From Flavobacterium psychrophilum (GTDB taxonomy: Bacteria; Bacteroidota; Bacteroidia; Flavobacteriales; Flavobacteriaceae): a stretch of 17,693 bases of DNA. The first letter of the stretch is position 1. Each line of letters starts with the position of its first letter. The notes under the pieces were generated by a model. The model made no database searches and was not told the origin of the DNA. It saw only the letters and a program-made list of their open reading frames with translations. A program made the position numbers and the translations under genes. This document shows, in pieces, positions 6,770-15,509 of the stretch. The stretch is taken from NCBI GenBank assembly GCA_945872875.1, contig CAMCBB010000028.1:1-17693 (forward strand), read 5' to 3'.

Positions 6770-7180
6770 ATGGGAGTTCGTAAAAGAGAAACAGCAGATG
6801 CGAGAAAAGAGGCTAATAAGTCTATTGCTTTCGCGAAATTAAATAACTGCCCTACTTCACCTAGAAAAATGCGCTTAGTAGCAGACTTGGTAAGAGGTCA
6901 GAAAGTGGAAAGAGCTTTAAATATATTAAGATTTAGCTCAAAAGAAGCTTCAAGAAAATTAGAGAAGTTAGTATTATCTGCAATCAACAATTGGGAGCAG
7001 AAAAATGCTGAAGGAAACGTTTCTGAAGCAGGCTTATTTGTTAAAGAAATCCGTGTAGATGGTGGAATGATGTTAAAAAGACTTCGTCCAGCTCCGCAAG
7101 GAAGAGCACACAGAATTAGAAAACGTTCTAATCACGTTACAATCGTATTAGGACAATTAGATAACACACAAAGCAATTAA
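6770..7180 (+). CDS. rplV: 50S ribosomal protein uL22
   Basis: This 136-residue protein contacts all domains of 23S rRNA, and its beta-hairpin forms part of the narrow section of the exit tunnel. The core starts at about residue 22 ([28 protein letters not shown]) and the hairpin [22 protein letters not shown] spans about 95-116, with the GGMMLKR and [11 protein letters not shown] ends intact. It is about 26 residues longer than E. coli L22 (110), mainly through an N-terminal extension [18 protein letters not shown], which appears normal for Bacteroidota as far as I recall. No alternative start agrees better with the context, since the ATG is 6 nt after rpsS. Confidence 0.97.
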   Translation: MGVRKRETADARKEANKSIAFAKLNNCPTSPRKMRLVADLVRGQKVERALNILRFSSKEASRKLEKLVLSAINNWEQKNAEGNVSEAGLFVKEIRVDGGMMLKRLRPAPQGRAHRIRKRSNHVTIVLGQLDNTQSN

Positions 7181-7185
7181 TTAAG

Positions 7186-7941
7186 ATGGGACAAAAGACA
7201 AATCCAATAGGAAACAGACTTGGTATCATCAGAGGATGGGACTCTAACTGGTATGGTGGAAATGATTACGGTGATAAAATCGCTGAAGATTATAAAATCA
7301 GAAAGTATATTCATGCTCGTTTATCAAAAGCTAGTGTATCAAAAGTAATAATCGAGAGAACTTTGAAACTTGTAACCGTTACTATCACTACCGCTAGACC
7401 TGGTATTATTATCGGAAAAGGTGGTCAAGAGGTAGACAAGTTGAAAGAAGAACTTAAGAAAGTTACCGACAAAGAAGTTCAAATCAACATCTTTGAAATT
7501 AAAAGACCAGAGCTTGATGCTTATTTAGTTGCAACAAGTATTGCTCGTCAAATTGAAAGTCGTATTTCTTACAGAAGAGCTATTAAAATGGCTATCGCTG
7601 CATCTATGAGAATGAATGCAGAAGGAATTAAAGTTTTAATTTCAGGTCGTTTGAATGGTGCTGAAATGGCACGTTCAGAAGGTTTTAAAGAAGGTAGAAT
7701 TCCATTGTCAACTTTCAGAGCTGATATTGATTATGCTTTGGCTGAAGCTCATACTACTTATGGTAGAATGGGTATCAAAGTATGGATCATGAAAGGTGAA
7801 GTGTACGGAAAACGTGATTTATCTCCACTAGTTGGAATGGATAAAAAACAAGCTTCTGGCGGTAAAGGTGGCGACTCTCCAAGAGGAGATAGAAAACCTT
7901 TCAACAAAGGAGGTAAACCAGATGCACGTAAAAGAAAGTAA
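7186..7941 (+). CDS. rpsC: 30S ribosomal protein uS3
   Basis: The 251-residue protein lines the mRNA entry channel and contributes to ribosomal helicase activity with S4 and S5. [18 protein letters not shown] is the standard N-terminus. The KH domain carries its GxxG loop as GKGG at residues 77-80 ([13 protein letters not shown]). The C-terminal domain includes [20 protein letters not shown] and [15 protein letters not shown] tail of about 34 residues (218-251) rich in Gly, Lys, Arg and Asp ([13 protein letters not shown]) extends beyond the folded part, making the protein longer than E. coli S3 (233). It lies 5 nt after rplV and 19 nt before rplP. Confidence 0.98.
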   Translation: MGQKTNPIGNRLGIIRGWDSNWYGGNDYGDKIAEDYKIRKYIHARLSKASVSKVIIERTLKLVTVTITTARPGIIIGKGGQEVDKLKEELKKVTDKEVQINIFEIKRPELDAYLVATSIARQIESRISYRRAIKMAIAASMRMNAEGIKVLISGRLNGAEMARSEGFKEGRIPLSTFRADIDYALAEAHTTYGRMGIKVWIMKGEVYGKRDLSPLVGMDKKQASGGKGGDSPRGDRKPFNKGGKPDARKRK

Positions 7942-7960
7942 TTTTTTAAATTAAAGAAAA

Positions 7961-8386
7961 ATGTTACAGCCTAAAAGAACAAAATACCGTAAGGTACAAA
8001 AAGGTAGAATGAAAGGTCTTTCTCAAAGAGGACATGTACTTTCAAATGGAATGTTTGGAATTAAATCTGTACATGAAACAGGTATGTTTTTAACTTCACG
8101 TCAAATCGAAGCTGCGCGTATTGCTGCAACTCGTTACATGAAAAGAGAAGGACAACTTTGGATCAATGTATTTCCAGACAAACCTATAACAAAGAAACCT
8201 CTAGAGGTACGTATGGGTAAAGGTAAAGGTGCCGTAGAATATTGGGCTGCCGTTGTTAAACCCGGAAAAATTATGTTTGAAGTTGGAGGTGTACCTTTGT
8301 CAGTTGCTAAAGAAGCATTGCGTCTTGCAGCTCAAAAACTTCCAGTAAAAACCAAATTTGTTATTGCTAGAGATTTCGAAGCATAA
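7961..8386 (+). CDS. rplP: 50S ribosomal protein uL16
   Basis: The 141-residue product binds 5S/23S rRNA near the A-site and helps position aminoacyl-tRNA; it is added late in 50S assembly. [32 protein letters not shown] [17 protein letters not shown] (residues 43-59) and [20 protein letters not shown] (83-102) are the family blocks. Arg84 aligns with E. coli Arg81, the residue hydroxylated by the YcfD/RoxA oxygenase in that species. Length is close to E. coli (136). The ATG follows TTAAAGAAAA with no Shine-Dalgarno; 11 nt separate it from rpmC. Confidence 0.99.
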   Translation: MLQPKRTKYRKVQKGRMKGLSQRGHVLSNGMFGIKSVHETGMFLTSRQIEAARIAATRYMKREGQLWINVFPDKPITKKPLEVRMGKGKGAVEYWAAVVKPGKIMFEVGGVPLSVAKEALRLAAQKLPVKTKFVIARDFEA

Positions 8387-8397
8387 TATAAAAAACT

Positions 8398-8586
8398 ATG
8401 AAACAATCAGAAGTTATTAGTCTGTCTACAGCTGAGTTACAAGTGAAACTTAGTCAAGTAAAGAAAACGTATGCTGAATTAAAAACCGCTCACGCTATTT
8501 CACCAATTCAAAACCCTCTTCAAATTAGAACAATGAGAAGAACGGTTGCAAGATTGGCAACAGAATTAAGCAAAAGAGAATTGTAA
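8398..8586 (+). CDS. rpmC: 50S ribosomal protein uL29
   Basis: A 62-residue helical hairpin protein (E. coli 63) located next to L23 at the tunnel exit. MKQSEVISLSTAELQVKLSQ forms the first helix and NPLQIRTMRRTVARLATELS the second, including the RxxRRxIAR-like signature. It is in the conserved position between rplP and rpsQ, 11 nt from each. It is small but unambiguous by sequence and context. Confidence 0.97.
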   Translation: MKQSEVISLSTAELQVKLSQVKKTYAELKTAHAISPIQNPLQIRTMRRTVARLATELSKREL

Positions 8587-8597
8587 TCTGCTGAAAG

Positions 8598-8858
8598 ATG
8601 GAAGATAAAAGAAATTTAAGAAAAGAAAGAATTGGGATAGTTACAAGTAACAAAATGGAGAAATCTATTGTTGTTTCTGAAACTCGTAGAGTAAAACACC
8701 CAATGTATGGTAAGTTCGTGTTAAAAACTAAAAAATATGTTGCACACGACGAAACAAATGACTGTAATATTGGTGATACAGTAAAGATCATGGAAACAAG
8801 ACCTTTATCAAAATCTAAATGTTGGAGATTAGTTGAAATCATTGAAAGAGCTAAATAA
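8598..8858 (+). CDS. rpsQ: 30S ribosomal protein uS17
   Basis: The 86-residue OB-fold protein (E. coli 84) binds helices 7 and 11 of 16S rRNA during early 30S assembly. [19 protein letters not shown] (about residues 8-26), [23 protein letters not shown] and the [22 protein letters not shown] segment (57-77) cover the whole family signature. It starts 11 nt after rpmC, with TGCTGAAAG before the ATG, and ends 2 nt before rplN. It marks the end of the S10-type gene group; in this genome the spc-type group follows with no break. Confidence 0.98.
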   Translation: MEDKRNLRKERIGIVTSNKMEKSIVVSETRRVKHPMYGKFVLKTKKYVAHDETNDCNIGDTVKIMETRPLSKSKCWRLVEIIERAK

Positions 8859-8860
8859 TT

Positions 8861-9229
8861 ATGGTACAACAAGAATCAAGATTAAAAGTAGCAGATAACA
8901 CAGGAGCAAAAGAAGTTTTGACTATCCGTGTTTTAGGAGGAACGAAACGTCGTTATGCCTCTGTTGGAGATAAAATTGTAGTATCTATTAAAGATGCAAC
9001 TCCTAACGGTAACGTTAAAAAAGGAGCTGTTTCAACTGCAGTTGTTGTACGTACTAAAAAAGAAGTGAGAAGAGCTGATGGATCTTATATCCGTTTTGAC
9101 GATAACGCATGTGTATTGTTAAACGCGGCAGGTGAAATGAGAGGAACTCGTGTTTTTGGTCCAGTAGCAAGAGAACTTCGTGAAAAACAATTCATGAAAA
9201 TTGTATCATTAGCACCAGAGGTGCTTTAA
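8861..9229 (+). CDS. rplN: 50S ribosomal protein uL14
   Basis: The 122-residue product (E. coli 123) lies at the subunit interface, forms intersubunit bridges and is the site bound by the silencing factor Rsf[45 protein letters not shown] (about residues 22-46) and the C-terminal [20 protein letters not shown] (94-113) are strongly conserved. It begins only 2 nt after rpsQ, so the classical boundary between the S10 and spc operons has vanished: there is no room for a promoter or terminator. Confidence 0.99.
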
Positions 9230-9240
9230 TTCGATTAATG

Positions 9241-9555
9241 ATGACAAAGTTAAAAATTAAATCAGGTGACATCGTAAGAGTAATTGCTGGCGACCATAAA
9301 GGTGCTGAAGGTAAAGTTCTTAAAGTGAGCCGTGAAAATAATAAAGCGATTGTTGAAGGTACTAATATGGTTTCTAAACACACCAAACCTAGTGCAAAAA
9401 ACCCTCAAGGAGGAATCGTTAAGAAAGAAGCTCCTATTCATATTTCTAATTTGTCTTTGATAGATCCAAAATCTAAACAAGCTACAAAAACTGGAACTAG
9501 AGTAGAAGGAGATAAGAAAGTGAGATTTTCTAAAAAATCAAATCAAGTATTATAG
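9241..9555 (+). CDS. rplX: 50S ribosomal protein uL24
   Basis: This protein initiates 50S assembly by binding the 5' region of 23S rRNA and lies close to the tunnel exit. The KOW motif lies in [20 protein letters not shown] (about residues 5-24), followed by [10 protein letters not shown] and [18 protein letters not shown]. Two consecutive ATG codons (9238 and 9241) could start the gene. I chose the second, which gives 104 residues and the family-like [10 protein letters not shown]; the first would add a single Met. It lies 11 nt after rplN and 2 nt before rplE, and ends with TAG, whereas most genes here end with TAA. Confidence 0.96.
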   Translation: MTKLKIKSGDIVRVIAGDHKGAEGKVLKVSRENNKAIVEGTNMVSKHTKPSAKNPQGGIVKKEAPIHISNLSLIDPKSKQATKTGTRVEGDKKVRFSKKSNQVL

Positions 9556-9557
9556 TT

Positions 9558-10109
9558 ATGGCATATATCCCTAGACTAAAAGAAGAATATAAGAGTAGAG
9601 TAATCTCTGCACTTAAAGAAGAGTTCGGTTACAAAAACGTAATGCAAGTTCCTAAATTGGAAAAAATCGTTATTAGCCGAGGAGTTGGTGCAGCTGTATC
9701 AGATAAAAAATTAGTTGACTACGCAGTAGAAGAACTAACAAAAATTACTGGACAGAAAGCATTAGCTACTATTTCAAAAAAAGACGTTGCATCCTTTAAA
9801 TTAAGAAAAGGAATGCCTATTGGAGCAAAAGTAACTTTGCGTGGAGAAAGAATGTATGAGTTTTTAGATAGACTTGTTACTTCTGCTTTACCACGTGTAA
9901 GAGACTTTGGTGGTATTAAAGCTACTGGATTTGACGGAAGAGGTAATTACAACTTAGGAGTTTTGGAACAAATCATTTTCCCAGAAATTGATATTGACAA
10001 AGTAAACAAAATTGCTGGTATGGATATTACTTTTGTAACTTCTGCAAATACAGATAAAGAAGCAAAATCATTACTAGCAGAACTAGGTTTACCTTTTAAA
10101 AAGAATTAA
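9558..10109 (+). CDS. rplE: 50S ribosomal protein uL5
   Basis: The 183-residue protein (E. coli 179) binds 5S rRNA in the central protuberance and contacts P-site t[22 protein letters not shown] (about residues 29-47), [22 protein letters not shown] (65-86), [16 protein letters not shown] and the C-terminal [20 protein letters not shown] are characteristic. In E. coli the translational repressor S8 acts near the start of this gene; here only 2 nt separate rplX from rplE and no hairpin is evident there. The nearest structured spacer is the one before rpsH, two genes further on. Confidence 0.99.
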   Translation: MAYIPRLKEEYKSRVISALKEEFGYKNVMQVPKLEKIVISRGVGAAVSDKKLVDYAVEELTKITGQKALATISKKDVASFKLRKGMPIGAKVTLRGERMYEFLDRLVTSALPRVRDFGGIKATGFDGRGNYNLGVLEQIIFPEIDIDKVNKIAGMDITFVTSANTDKEAKSLLAELGLPFKKN

Positions 10110-10112
10110 GAT

Positions 10113-10382
10113 ATGGCTAAAGAATCAATGAAAGCCCGCGAGGTTAAAAGAGAAAAAACAGTTGCAAAGTATGCTGAAAAGAGAAAAGCTTTATTAGAAG
10201 CTGGAGACTATGAAGGTTTACAAAAATTACCTAAAAATGCTTCACCTATTCGTTTACACAATCGTTGTAAACTAACTGGTAGACCTAGAGGGTATATGCG
10301 TCAATTTGGTATTTCTCGTGTTACTTTTCGTGAAATGGCTAACCAAGGATTAATTCCAGGTGTTAGAAAAGCTAGTTGGTAA
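10113..10382 (+). CDS. rpsN: 30S ribosomal protein uS14 (zinc-free type)
   Basis: The 89-residue product belongs to the 30S head. The C-terminal block [20 protein letters not shown] (about residues 48-67) and [22 protein letters not shown] is complete. It has a single Cys (Cys52) and lacks the two CxxC pairs of the short zinc-binding form (about 61 residues), so this is the zinc-independent form, though shorter than the 101-residue E. coli protein. It starts 3 nt after rplE and is followed by an unusually wide 73-nt gap before rpsH. Confidence 0.98.
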   Translation: MAKESMKAREVKREKTVAKYAEKRKALLEAGDYEGLQKLPKNASPIRLHNRCKLTGRPRGYMRQFGISRVTFREMANQGLIPGVRKASW

Positions 10383-10392
10383 AAACAATTTT

Positions 10393-10439
10393 TAACTGGT
10401 TTCAGGTTCAATAGAAATAGTTTTTATTGAAAACCGTTA
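10393..10439 (+). promoter_or_regulatory. Bulged hairpin in the rpsN-rpsH gap
   Basis: An outer stem pairs 10393-10401 with 10432-10439 (8 pairs, T10397 bulged). TCAGG (10402-10406) bulges from the 5' side. An inner stem pairs TTCAATAGAAA (10407-10417) with TTTTTATTGAA (10421-10431), giving 11 pairs including one G-U, over the 3-nt loop TAG. The structure fills most of the 73-nt gap and ends 16 nt before the rpsH start. S8, the product of rpsH, is the autogenous regulator of the spc operon in E. coli, so a feedback site is a reasonable guess, but I have not shown that it mimics the S8 binding site in 16S rRNA. Confidence 0.5.
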
Positions 10440-10455
10440 CCGCAAATCTATACAT

Positions 10456-10854
10456 ATGTATACAGATCCAATTGCAGATTATCTTACGAGAGTTAGAAAT
10501 GCAGTGAGAGCTAACCACAAAGTGGTTGAGATCCCAGCATCTAACCTTAAAAAAGAAATCACAAAGATTTTATTCGATCAAGGATATATCTTAAGTTACA
10601 AATTTGAAGATTCAACCGTTCAAGGTTCTATCAAAATCGCTTTGAAGTATGATAAAGATACTAAAGAGCCTGTAATTAAAGATATCCAAAGAATTAGTAA
10701 ACCAGGTTTACGTAAGTACGCAGGTGCTTCTAAATTACCAAGAATTTTAAATGGTTTAGGTATTGCTATCGTTTCTACATCAAAAGGATTGATGACAGGA
10801 AAACAAGCCAAACAATTAAATGTTGGTGGAGAAGTAATTTGTTACGTATACTAA
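10456..10854 (+). CDS. rpsH: 30S ribosomal protein uS8
   Basis: The 132-residue protein (E. coli 130) binds helix 21 of 16S rRNA and is needed for assembly of the platform. MYTDPIADYLTRVRNAVRANH (first 21 residues) and GLGIAIVSTSKGLMTGKQA with GGEVICYVY at the C-terminus are the family blocks; the STSKG loop is the principal rRNA contact. It is preceded by the 73-nt structured gap after rpsN, so unlike its neighbours it may have its own translation control. The start is TATACATATG, and GTATAC after it repeats the start region. The gap to rplF is 14 nt. Confidence 0.99.
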   Translation: MYTDPIADYLTRVRNAVRANHKVVEIPASNLKKEITKILFDQGYILSYKFEDSTVQGSIKIALKYDKDTKEPVIKDIQRISKPGLRKYAGASKLPRILNGLGIAIVSTSKGLMTGKQAKQLNVGGEVICYVY

Positions 10855-10868
10855 TTAAAAGCTAAACG

Positions 10869-11411
10869 ATGTCAAGAATAGGAAAAAATCCAGTTGCAAT
10901 CCCTGCCGGAGTTACCGTTGAAGTAGCAGAAGGAGTGATTACAGTAAAAGGAAAATTAGGTCAACTTACTCAAGAGTTTTCGGACGTAACAGTAACAGTT
11001 GAAGAAGGTCAAGTAATTGTAGAGCGATCTACAGATCACAAAGATCATAGAGCTAAACATGGTTTATACAGAGCATTAATCAGTAACATGATTAATGGAG
11101 TATCTACTGGTTTCACTAATGAATTAGAACTAGTTGGTGTGGGTTATAGAGCGTCAAATCAAGGTCAAAAACTTGATTTAGCTTTAGGATTTTCTCACAA
11201 TATAATTTTAGATGTTGCTAAAGAAGTAACAGTTGAAACTATATCTGAAAAAGGAAAAAACCCAATTGTTAAACTAACTTCATATGATAAACAACTTTTA
11301 GGACAGGTTACTGCGAAAATCAGAGGTTTCCGTAGACCAGAGCCATACAAAGGAAAAGGTATTAAGTTTGTTGGAGAAGTATTAAGAAGAAAAGCAGGTA
11401 AATCAGCTTAA
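10869..11411 (+). CDS. rplF: 50S ribosomal protein uL6
   Basis: The 180-residue protein (E. coli 177) has two related alpha/beta domains and sits near the base of the L7/L12 stalk close to the sarcin-ricin loop. [19 protein letters not shown] is the standard N-terminus; [23 protein letters not shown] (about residues 75-97) joins the domains, and the C-terminal signature [19 protein letters not shown] (about 145-163) followed by [12 protein letters not shown] is complete. It is preceded by rpsH at 14 nt and followed by rplR at 11 nt. Confidence 0.99.
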   Translation: MSRIGKNPVAIPAGVTVEVAEGVITVKGKLGQLTQEFSDVTVTVEEGQVIVERSTDHKDHRAKHGLYRALISNMINGVSTGFTNELELVGVGYRASNQGQKLDLALGFSHNIILDVAKEVTVETISEKGKNPIVKLTSYDKQLLGQVTAKIRGFRRPEPYKGKGIKFVGEVLRRKAGKSA

Positions 11412-11422
11412 AAATAGAGATT

Positions 11423-11776
11423 ATGTCATTAACAAAATCTGAAAGAAGACAGAGAATCCAGTATAGAATAAGAAAGATTGTAAGCGGTACTGCTGCTAGA
11501 CCAAGACTTTCTGTATTCAGAAGTAACAAAGAAATTTATGCTCAATTAATTGATGACGTAAACGGAGTTACTCTATTAGCTACTTCCTCTAGAGATAAAG
11601 GAGTAGATTCTAAAGGTACTAACGTAGAAGTTGCAAGCACAGTTGGAAAACTAATTGCAGAAAAAGCGTTAAAAGCCGGTATTGATACAGTAACCTTTGA
11701 TAGAGGAGGATACTTATACCACGGTCGTATTAAATCATTAGCAGAAGGCGCAAGAGCCGCTGGACTTAAATTCTAA
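11423..11776 (+). CDS. rplR: 50S ribosomal protein uL18
   Basis: At 117 residues (the same as E. coli) this protein binds 5S rRNA with L5 and L25 in the central protuberance. The basic N-terminus [18 protein letters not shown], the [21 protein letters not shown] strand pair (about residues 25-45) and the [20 protein letters not shown] block (about 94-113) are diagnostic. It is 11 nt after rplF and 6 nt before rpsE. Confidence 0.99.
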   Translation: MSLTKSERRQRIQYRIRKIVSGTAARPRLSVFRSNKEIYAQLIDDVNGVTLLATSSRDKGVDSKGTNVEVASTVGKLIAEKALKAGIDTVTFDRGGYLYHGRIKSLAEGARAAGLKF

Positions 11777-11782
11777 TATATT

Positions 11783-12304
11783 ATGTCTAAATACAAAAAT
11801 GTAGAATTAGTAAAACCAAGTGGTCTTGAGTTAAAAGATCGTTTGGTAAGTGTAAATCGTGTTACCAAAGTAACAAAAGGTGGTAGAGCATTTGGTTTTT
11901 CTGCTATTGTTGTGGTTGGTGATGAAAATGGTGTGGTTGGTCACGGATTAGGAAAATCTAAAGACGTTTCTGAAGCAATTGCGAAAGCAGTAGAAGATGC
12001 TAAGAAAAACTTAGTTAGAATTCCTTTGAGAGGACAATCAGTACCTCACGAACAAAAAGGTAAATTTGGTGGAGCTCGTGTATTCTTAATGCCTGCATCT
12101 CATGGTACAGGAGTTATTGCTGGTGGTGCTGTTCGTTCAGTACTTGAATCAGTAGGTATTCACGATGTATTATCAAAATCTCAAGGTTCTTCTAACCCTC
12201 ACAATGTGGTTAAAGCAACTTTTGATGCATTATTACAAATGAGAAGCGCTTACACTGTTGCAAAACAAAGAGGTGTTTCTTTAGAAAAAGTTTTTAAAGG
12301 TTAA
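11783..12304 (+). CDS. rpsE: 30S ribosomal protein uS5
   Basis: The 173-residue product (E. coli 167) contributes to decoding fidelity and to the mRNA entry helicase together with S3 and S4. [20 protein letters not shown] (about residues 17-36) opens the double-stranded-RNA-binding-like domain; the loop around VTKVTKGGR is where spectinomycin-resistance mutations occur and it is of normal length. [20 protein letters not shown] and the C-terminal [19 protein letters not shown] domain are intact. It lies 6 nt after rplR and 12 nt before rpmD. Confidence 0.99.
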   Translation: MSKYKNVELVKPSGLELKDRLVSVNRVTKVTKGGRAFGFSAIVVVGDENGVVGHGLGKSKDVSEAIAKAVEDAKKNLVRIPLRGQSVPHEQKGKFGGARVFLMPASHGTGVIAGGAVRSVLESVGIHDVLSKSQGSSNPHNVVKATFDALLQMRSAYTVAKQRGVSLEKVFKG

Positions 12305-12316
12305 TTCAAGGAAATT

Positions 12317-12499
12317 ATGGCTAAATTATTAGTAAAACAAGTTAGAAGCAAAATCAACTGTCCGCTTACACAAAAAAGAGGATTAGAGGCTTTGGGTCTT
12401 CGTAAAATGGGACAGGTTGTGGAGCATGATTCAAATCCAGCAATCCTTGGAATGATAAATAAAGTTAAACACTTAGTTTCCGTTGAGGAAGTTAAATAA
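12317..12499 (+). CDS. rpmD: 50S ribosomal protein uL30
   Basis: A 60-residue small protein (E. coli 59) binding 23S r[38 protein letters not shown] covers the conserved core, including the GLRK motif, and it ends with [14 protein letters not shown]. The genomic position between rpsE and rplO is the usual one. AAGGA at 12308-12312 lies six bases before the ATG, one of the very few Shine-Dalgarno-like sequences in front of a start in this window. Confidence 0.97.
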   Translation: MAKLLVKQVRSKINCPLTQKRGLEALGLRKMGQVVEHDSNPAILGMINKVKHLVSVEEVK

Positions 12500-12510
12500 C
12501 AATTATAGTT

Positions 12511-12963
12511 ATGAATTTAAGTAACTTACAACCTGCTGAAGGTTCTACACACAATCAAAACAAAAGAGTAGGTAGAGGAGAAGGTTCTGGTAAAGGTGGT
12601 ACTTCTGCAAGAGGTCACAAAGGAGCAAAATCTCGTTCTGGTTATTCTAAGAAAATTGGTTTTGAAGGAGGTCAAATGCCACTTCAAAGACGTGTGCCTA
12701 AGTTTGGTTTTACAAATGTTAACAGAAAAGAATATCAAGGTGTAAACCTAGATACACTTCAAGCTTTAGTAGATAACGGAATTGTAAAAGATACTGTAGA
12801 TTTCTCAGTATTAGTAGAAAACCGTTTGGCTACCAAAACCGAATTAGTAAAAGTATTAGGTAGAGGTGAGCTTAAAGCAAAATTAAAAGTAACTGCTCAT
12901 AAATTTACTGCTACTGCAAAAGCTGCAATTGAAGCTGCCGGTGGTGAAGTAGTAACCTTATAA
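12511..12963 (+). CDS. rplO: 50S ribosomal protein uL15
   Basis: The 150-residue protein (E. coli 144) is a late-binding assembly protein of the large subunit. Its glycine-rich basic N-terminal extension, VGRGEGSGKGGTSARGHKG (about residues 20-38), threads into 23S rRNA, followed by FEGGQMPLQRRVPKFGF (51-67). The C-terminal globular domain ends KAAIEAAGGEVVTL, matching the family signature. It is 11 nt from both rpmD and secY, the usual spc order. Confidence 0.99.
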   Translation: MNLSNLQPAEGSTHNQNKRVGRGEGSGKGGTSARGHKGAKSRSGYSKKIGFEGGQMPLQRRVPKFGFTNVNRKEYQGVNLDTLQALVDNGIVKDTVDFSVLVENRLATKTELVKVLGRGELKAKLKVTAHKFTATAKAAIEAAGGEVVTL

Positions 12964-12974
12964 TTCTCTATTAT

Positions 12975-14318
12975 ATGAAGAATTTTATTGAATCGTTTAA
13001 GAATGTTTGGAAAATTGAAGAGTTAAAGAACCGTATCTTATTTACTTTAGGTTTACTTTTAGTATATAGATTTGGTGCTCATGTAACACTTCCAGGTATT
13101 GATGCTACACAGCTAGGTGGGCTTACGGGTCAAACAGAAAAAGGAATTGGATCAATTCTTGATATGTTTACCGGTGGTGCTTTCTCTAAAGCTTCTGTAT
13201 TTGCATTAGGTATCATGCCTTACATTTCTGCTTCAATTGTTGTTCAATTAATGGGGATTGCAATTCCTTATTTACAGAAATTACAAAAAGATGGTGAAAG
13301 TGGTAGAAAAAAGTTAAACCAAATTACAAGATGGTTAACTATTGCAATCACTTTATTACAAGGTCCTGGTTATATTTATAACCTAAGACAAACTATCCCT
13401 CAGGATGCCTTCTTATTAGGATTTGATTCTTTGGCATTCTTATTCTCATCAGTATTAATTTTAACTACAGGAACAATTTTTGCAATGTGGTTAGGAGAAA
13501 AAATTACCGATAAAGGAATTGGAAACGGAATTTCACTTTTAATTATGGTAGGTATTTTAGCAAGATTACCACAGTCGTTAATTCAAGAGTTTACCTCTAG
13601 AGTTACCAACAATAATGGTGGACCAATGATTCTTGTATTAGAGATTATAGTTTGGATGCTTGTAATTATTGCTTGTGTATTATTAGTAATGGCAACAAGA
13701 AAAATTCCAGTACAATATGCAAGAAGAACAACATCAGGTGATTTTGAACAAGATATGATGGGAGGTAACAGACAATGGATACCATTAAAACTAAATGCGT
13801 CAGGTGTTATGCCGATCATTTTTGCACAAGCAATTATGTTCATTCCTGCTGCTTTAGCTGGTTTATCTCAATCTGAAGCTTCACAATCTATTGCAGGAGC
13901 ATTTAGTAATATGTTTGGATTTTGGTACAATTTGGTTTTTGCCTTATTAATCATCATCTTCACTTACTTCTACACTGCAATTACAGTTCCAACAAATAAA
14001 ATGTCAGACGATTTAAAAAGAAGTGGTGGTTTTATTCCAGGTGTTAAACCAGGAGTTGAAACAGCTGACTACTTAGATAAAATCATGTCATTAGTAACTT
14101 TTCCAGGTGCCTTATTCTTAGCTTTAATTGCTGTGTTCCCAGCCATTGTAGTTAGTTTAGATGTACAACAATCATGGGCAATGTTCTATGGTGGAACTTC
14201 TCTAATCATTATGGTTGGAGTTGCAATTGATACTATTCAACAAATAAATTCTTATTTATTGAATAAGCATTATGATGGGTTGATGAAGAGTGGTAAAAAT
14301 AGAAAAGCAACAGCTTAA
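12975..14318 (+). CDS. secY: Preprotein translocase subunit SecY
   Basis: The 447-residue integral membrane protein (E. coli 443) forms the channel of the Sec translocon in the inner membrane, with SecE and SecG. The first membrane segment is about residues 20-36, followed by the plug-region sequence and the SecY signature FALGIMPYISASIVVQLM (about 76-93). Further hydrophobic segments give the expected ten membrane spans. The cytosolic loops with TRKIPVQYARR and NKMSDDLKRSGGFIPGVKPG, which contact SecA and the ribosome, are present. It is 11 nt after rplO and 6 nt before infA. adk and map, which follow secY in many bacteria, are missing. Confidence 0.99.
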   Translation: MKNFIESFKNVWKIEELKNRILFTLGLLLVYRFGAHVTLPGIDATQLGGLTGQTEKGIGSILDMFTGGAFSKASVFALGIMPYISASIVVQLMGIAIPYLQKLQKDGESGRKKLNQITRWLTIAITLLQGPGYIYNLRQTIPQDAFLLGFDSLAFLFSSVLILTTGTIFAMWLGEKITDKGIGNGISLLIMVGILARLPQSLIQEFTSRVTNNNGGPMILVLEIIVWMLVIIACVLLVMATRKIPVQYARRTTSGDFEQDMMGGNRQWIPLKLNASGVMPIIFAQAIMFIPAALAGLSQSEASQSIAGAFSNMFGFWYNLVFALLIIIFTYFYTAITVPTNKMSDDLKRSGGFIPGVKPGVETADYLDKIMSLVTFPGALFLALIAVFPAIVVSLDVQQSWAMFYGGTSLIIMVGVAIDTIQQINSYLLNKHYDGLMKSGKNRKATA

Positions 14319-14324
14319 TTTTTT

Positions 14325-14540
14325 ATGGCAAAACAATCAGCAATAGAACAAGACGGATCAATAATTGAAGCATTGTCAAATGCTATGTTCCGAGTAGAAT
14401 TAGAAAATGGACATGTTGTAATTGCTCATATCTCTGGTAAAATGCGTATGCATTACATTAAATTGTTACCTGGTGACAAAGTTAAACTAGAAATGAGTCC
14501 TTACGATTTGTCAAAAGCAAGAATCACTTACAGATACTAA
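14325..14540 (+). CDS. infA: Translation initiation factor IF-1
   Basis: The 71-residue OB-fold protein (E. coli 72) binds the 30S A-site during initiation and assists IF-2 and IF-3. [41 protein letters not shown] (about residues 21-41) and the C-terminal [22 protein letters not shown] cover the full fold. It is placed between secY and rpmJ, 6 and 11 nt away, an arrangement also common in Firmicutes and Bacteroidota but not in E. coli. The start is preceded by a bare T-run (TAATTTTTT), with no Shine-Dalgarno. Confidence 0.99.
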   Translation: MAKQSAIEQDGSIIEALSNAMFRVELENGHVVIAHISGKMRMHYIKLLPGDKVKLEMSPYDLSKARITYRY

Positions 14541-14551
14541 AGTTATTAAAA

Positions 14552-14668
14552 ATGAAAGTAAGAACATCAGTAAAAAAACGAAGCGCAGAATGTAAGATTG
14601 TGCGTAGAAAAGGAAGATTATACGTTATTAACAAAAAGAATCCTAGATTTAAACAAAGACAAGGATAA
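14552..14668 (+). CDS. rpmJ: 50S ribosomal protein bL36 (zinc-free type)
   Basis: An ATG at 14552 opens a 38-codon frame ending in TAA at 14666-14668. The product begins [20 protein letters not shown] and ends [12 protein letters not shown], which is unmistakably bL36 and the usual length. The zinc ligands of the C+ form are mostly missing: in the usual CxxC the first Cys is Ser11, only Cys14 remains, and the downstream Cys and His positions are Asn and Phe, so the protein should not bind zinc. It lies 11 nt after infA and 2 nt before rpsM. It is easily overlooked because it is so short. Confidence 0.97.
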   Translation: MKVRTSVKKRSAECKIVRRKGRLYVINKKNPRFKQRQG

Positions 14669-14670
14669 TT

Positions 14671-15045
14671 ATGGCAAGAATAGCAGGGGTAGATGTACCT
14701 AAAAATAAAAGAGGTGTTATAGCACTAACCTATATCTTCGGAATAGGAAAAAGTAGAGCAATTGAGATTTTAGAAAAAGCTCAAGTTAGCCAAGACATTA
14801 AAGTTCAAGATTGGAATGATGACCAAATCGGAGCAATTCGTGATGCGGTATCATATTACAAAATTGAAGGAGAACTTCGTTCAGAAACATCGTTAAACAT
14901 TAAACGTTTAATGGATATTGGATGTTACAGAGGAATTCGTCACAGATCTGGTCTTCCATTAAGAGGACAAAGAACTAAAAACAATTCTAGAACAAGAAAA
15001 GGTAGAAGAAAAACTGTTGCTAACAAGAAAAAAGCAACTAAATAG
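14671..15045 (+). CDS. rpsM: 30S ribosomal protein uS13
   Basis: The 124-residue product (E. coli 118) lies at the top of the 30S head and forms bridges to the 50S subunit. [30 protein letters not shown] is the typical N-terminus with its helix-hairpin-helix-like GIG motif; [20 protein letters not shown] (about residues 83-102) is the signature, followed by a long basic tail ending VANKKKATK. It starts 2 nt after rpmJ. In E. coli the S4-responsive pseudoknot precedes this gene, but here there is no space for one. Confidence 0.99.
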   Translation: MARIAGVDVPKNKRGVIALTYIFGIGKSRAIEILEKAQVSQDIKVQDWNDDQIGAIRDAVSYYKIEGELRSETSLNIKRLMDIGCYRGIRHRSGLPLRGQRTKNNSRTRKGRRKTVANKKKATK

Positions 15046-15053
15046 TAAATAGT

Positions 15054-15437
15054 ATGGCTAAAGCAAGTACAAAAAAACGTAAAGTTATTATTGAATCTAC
15101 AGGGGAAGCTCATATTAATGCGACTTTTAACAACATCATCATTTCGTTAACGAATAAAAAAGGTGAAGTTATTTCTTGGTCTTCTGCAGGTAAAATGGGA
15201 TTCAGAGGTTCTAAAAAGAACACTCCTTATGCTGCGCAAATGGCAGCTGAAGACTGTAGCAGAGTAGCATTAGAAGCGGGTCTTAAGAAAGTAAAAGTTT
15301 ATGTTAAAGGTCCGGGTAATGGTAGAGAATCTGCTATCCGTTCAATTCATAATAGTGGAGTAGAAGTAACAGAAATTATTGATGTTACTCCAATGCCTCA
15401 CAATGGATGTCGTCCTCCTAAAAGACGAAGAGTATAA
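15054..15437 (+). CDS. rpsK: 30S ribosomal protein uS11
   Basis: The 127-residue protein (E. coli 129) forms the platform of the 30S subunit near the E-site m[38 protein letters not shown] spans about residues 21-55 and [20 protein letters not shown] (about 93-112) precedes the signature [18 protein letters not shown]. The Asn-Gly in that signature is the site of the isoaspartate modification known in E. coli S11. It lies 8 nt after rpsM and is followed by an 86-nt gap before rpsD that contains a hairpin. Confidence 0.99.
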   Translation: MAKASTKKRKVIIESTGEAHINATFNNIIISLTNKKGEVISWSSAGKMGFRGSKKNTPYAAQMAAEDCSRVALEAGLKKVKVYVKGPGNGRESAIRSIHNSGVEVTEIIDVTPMPHNGCRPPKRRRV

Positions 15438-15452
15438 TTTATAGTATAACAA

Positions 15453-15509
15453 GAAAAAGAACCAAGATTATCGAAGGATTTATTGACCTGAATTCATAAT
15501 CTCTTTTTC
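15453..15509 (+). promoter_or_regulatory. Bulged hairpin in the rpsK-rpsD gap (candidate S4 leader)
   Basis: GAAAAAG (15453-15459) pairs with CTTTTTC (15503-15509), and AGATTAT (15465-15471) pairs with ATAATCT (15496-15502), with AACCA (15460-15464) bulged on the 5' side only. The 24-nt apical region can pair further (GAA 15473-15475 with TTC 15493-15495, then GG with CC). The structure ends 14 nt before the rpsD start. S4 is the autogenous repressor of the alpha operon in E. coli, and I recall that leader motifs named for S4 have been proposed in Bacteroidia, so a feedback site is plausible. The pairing is seen directly; the function is inference. Confidence 0.5.
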
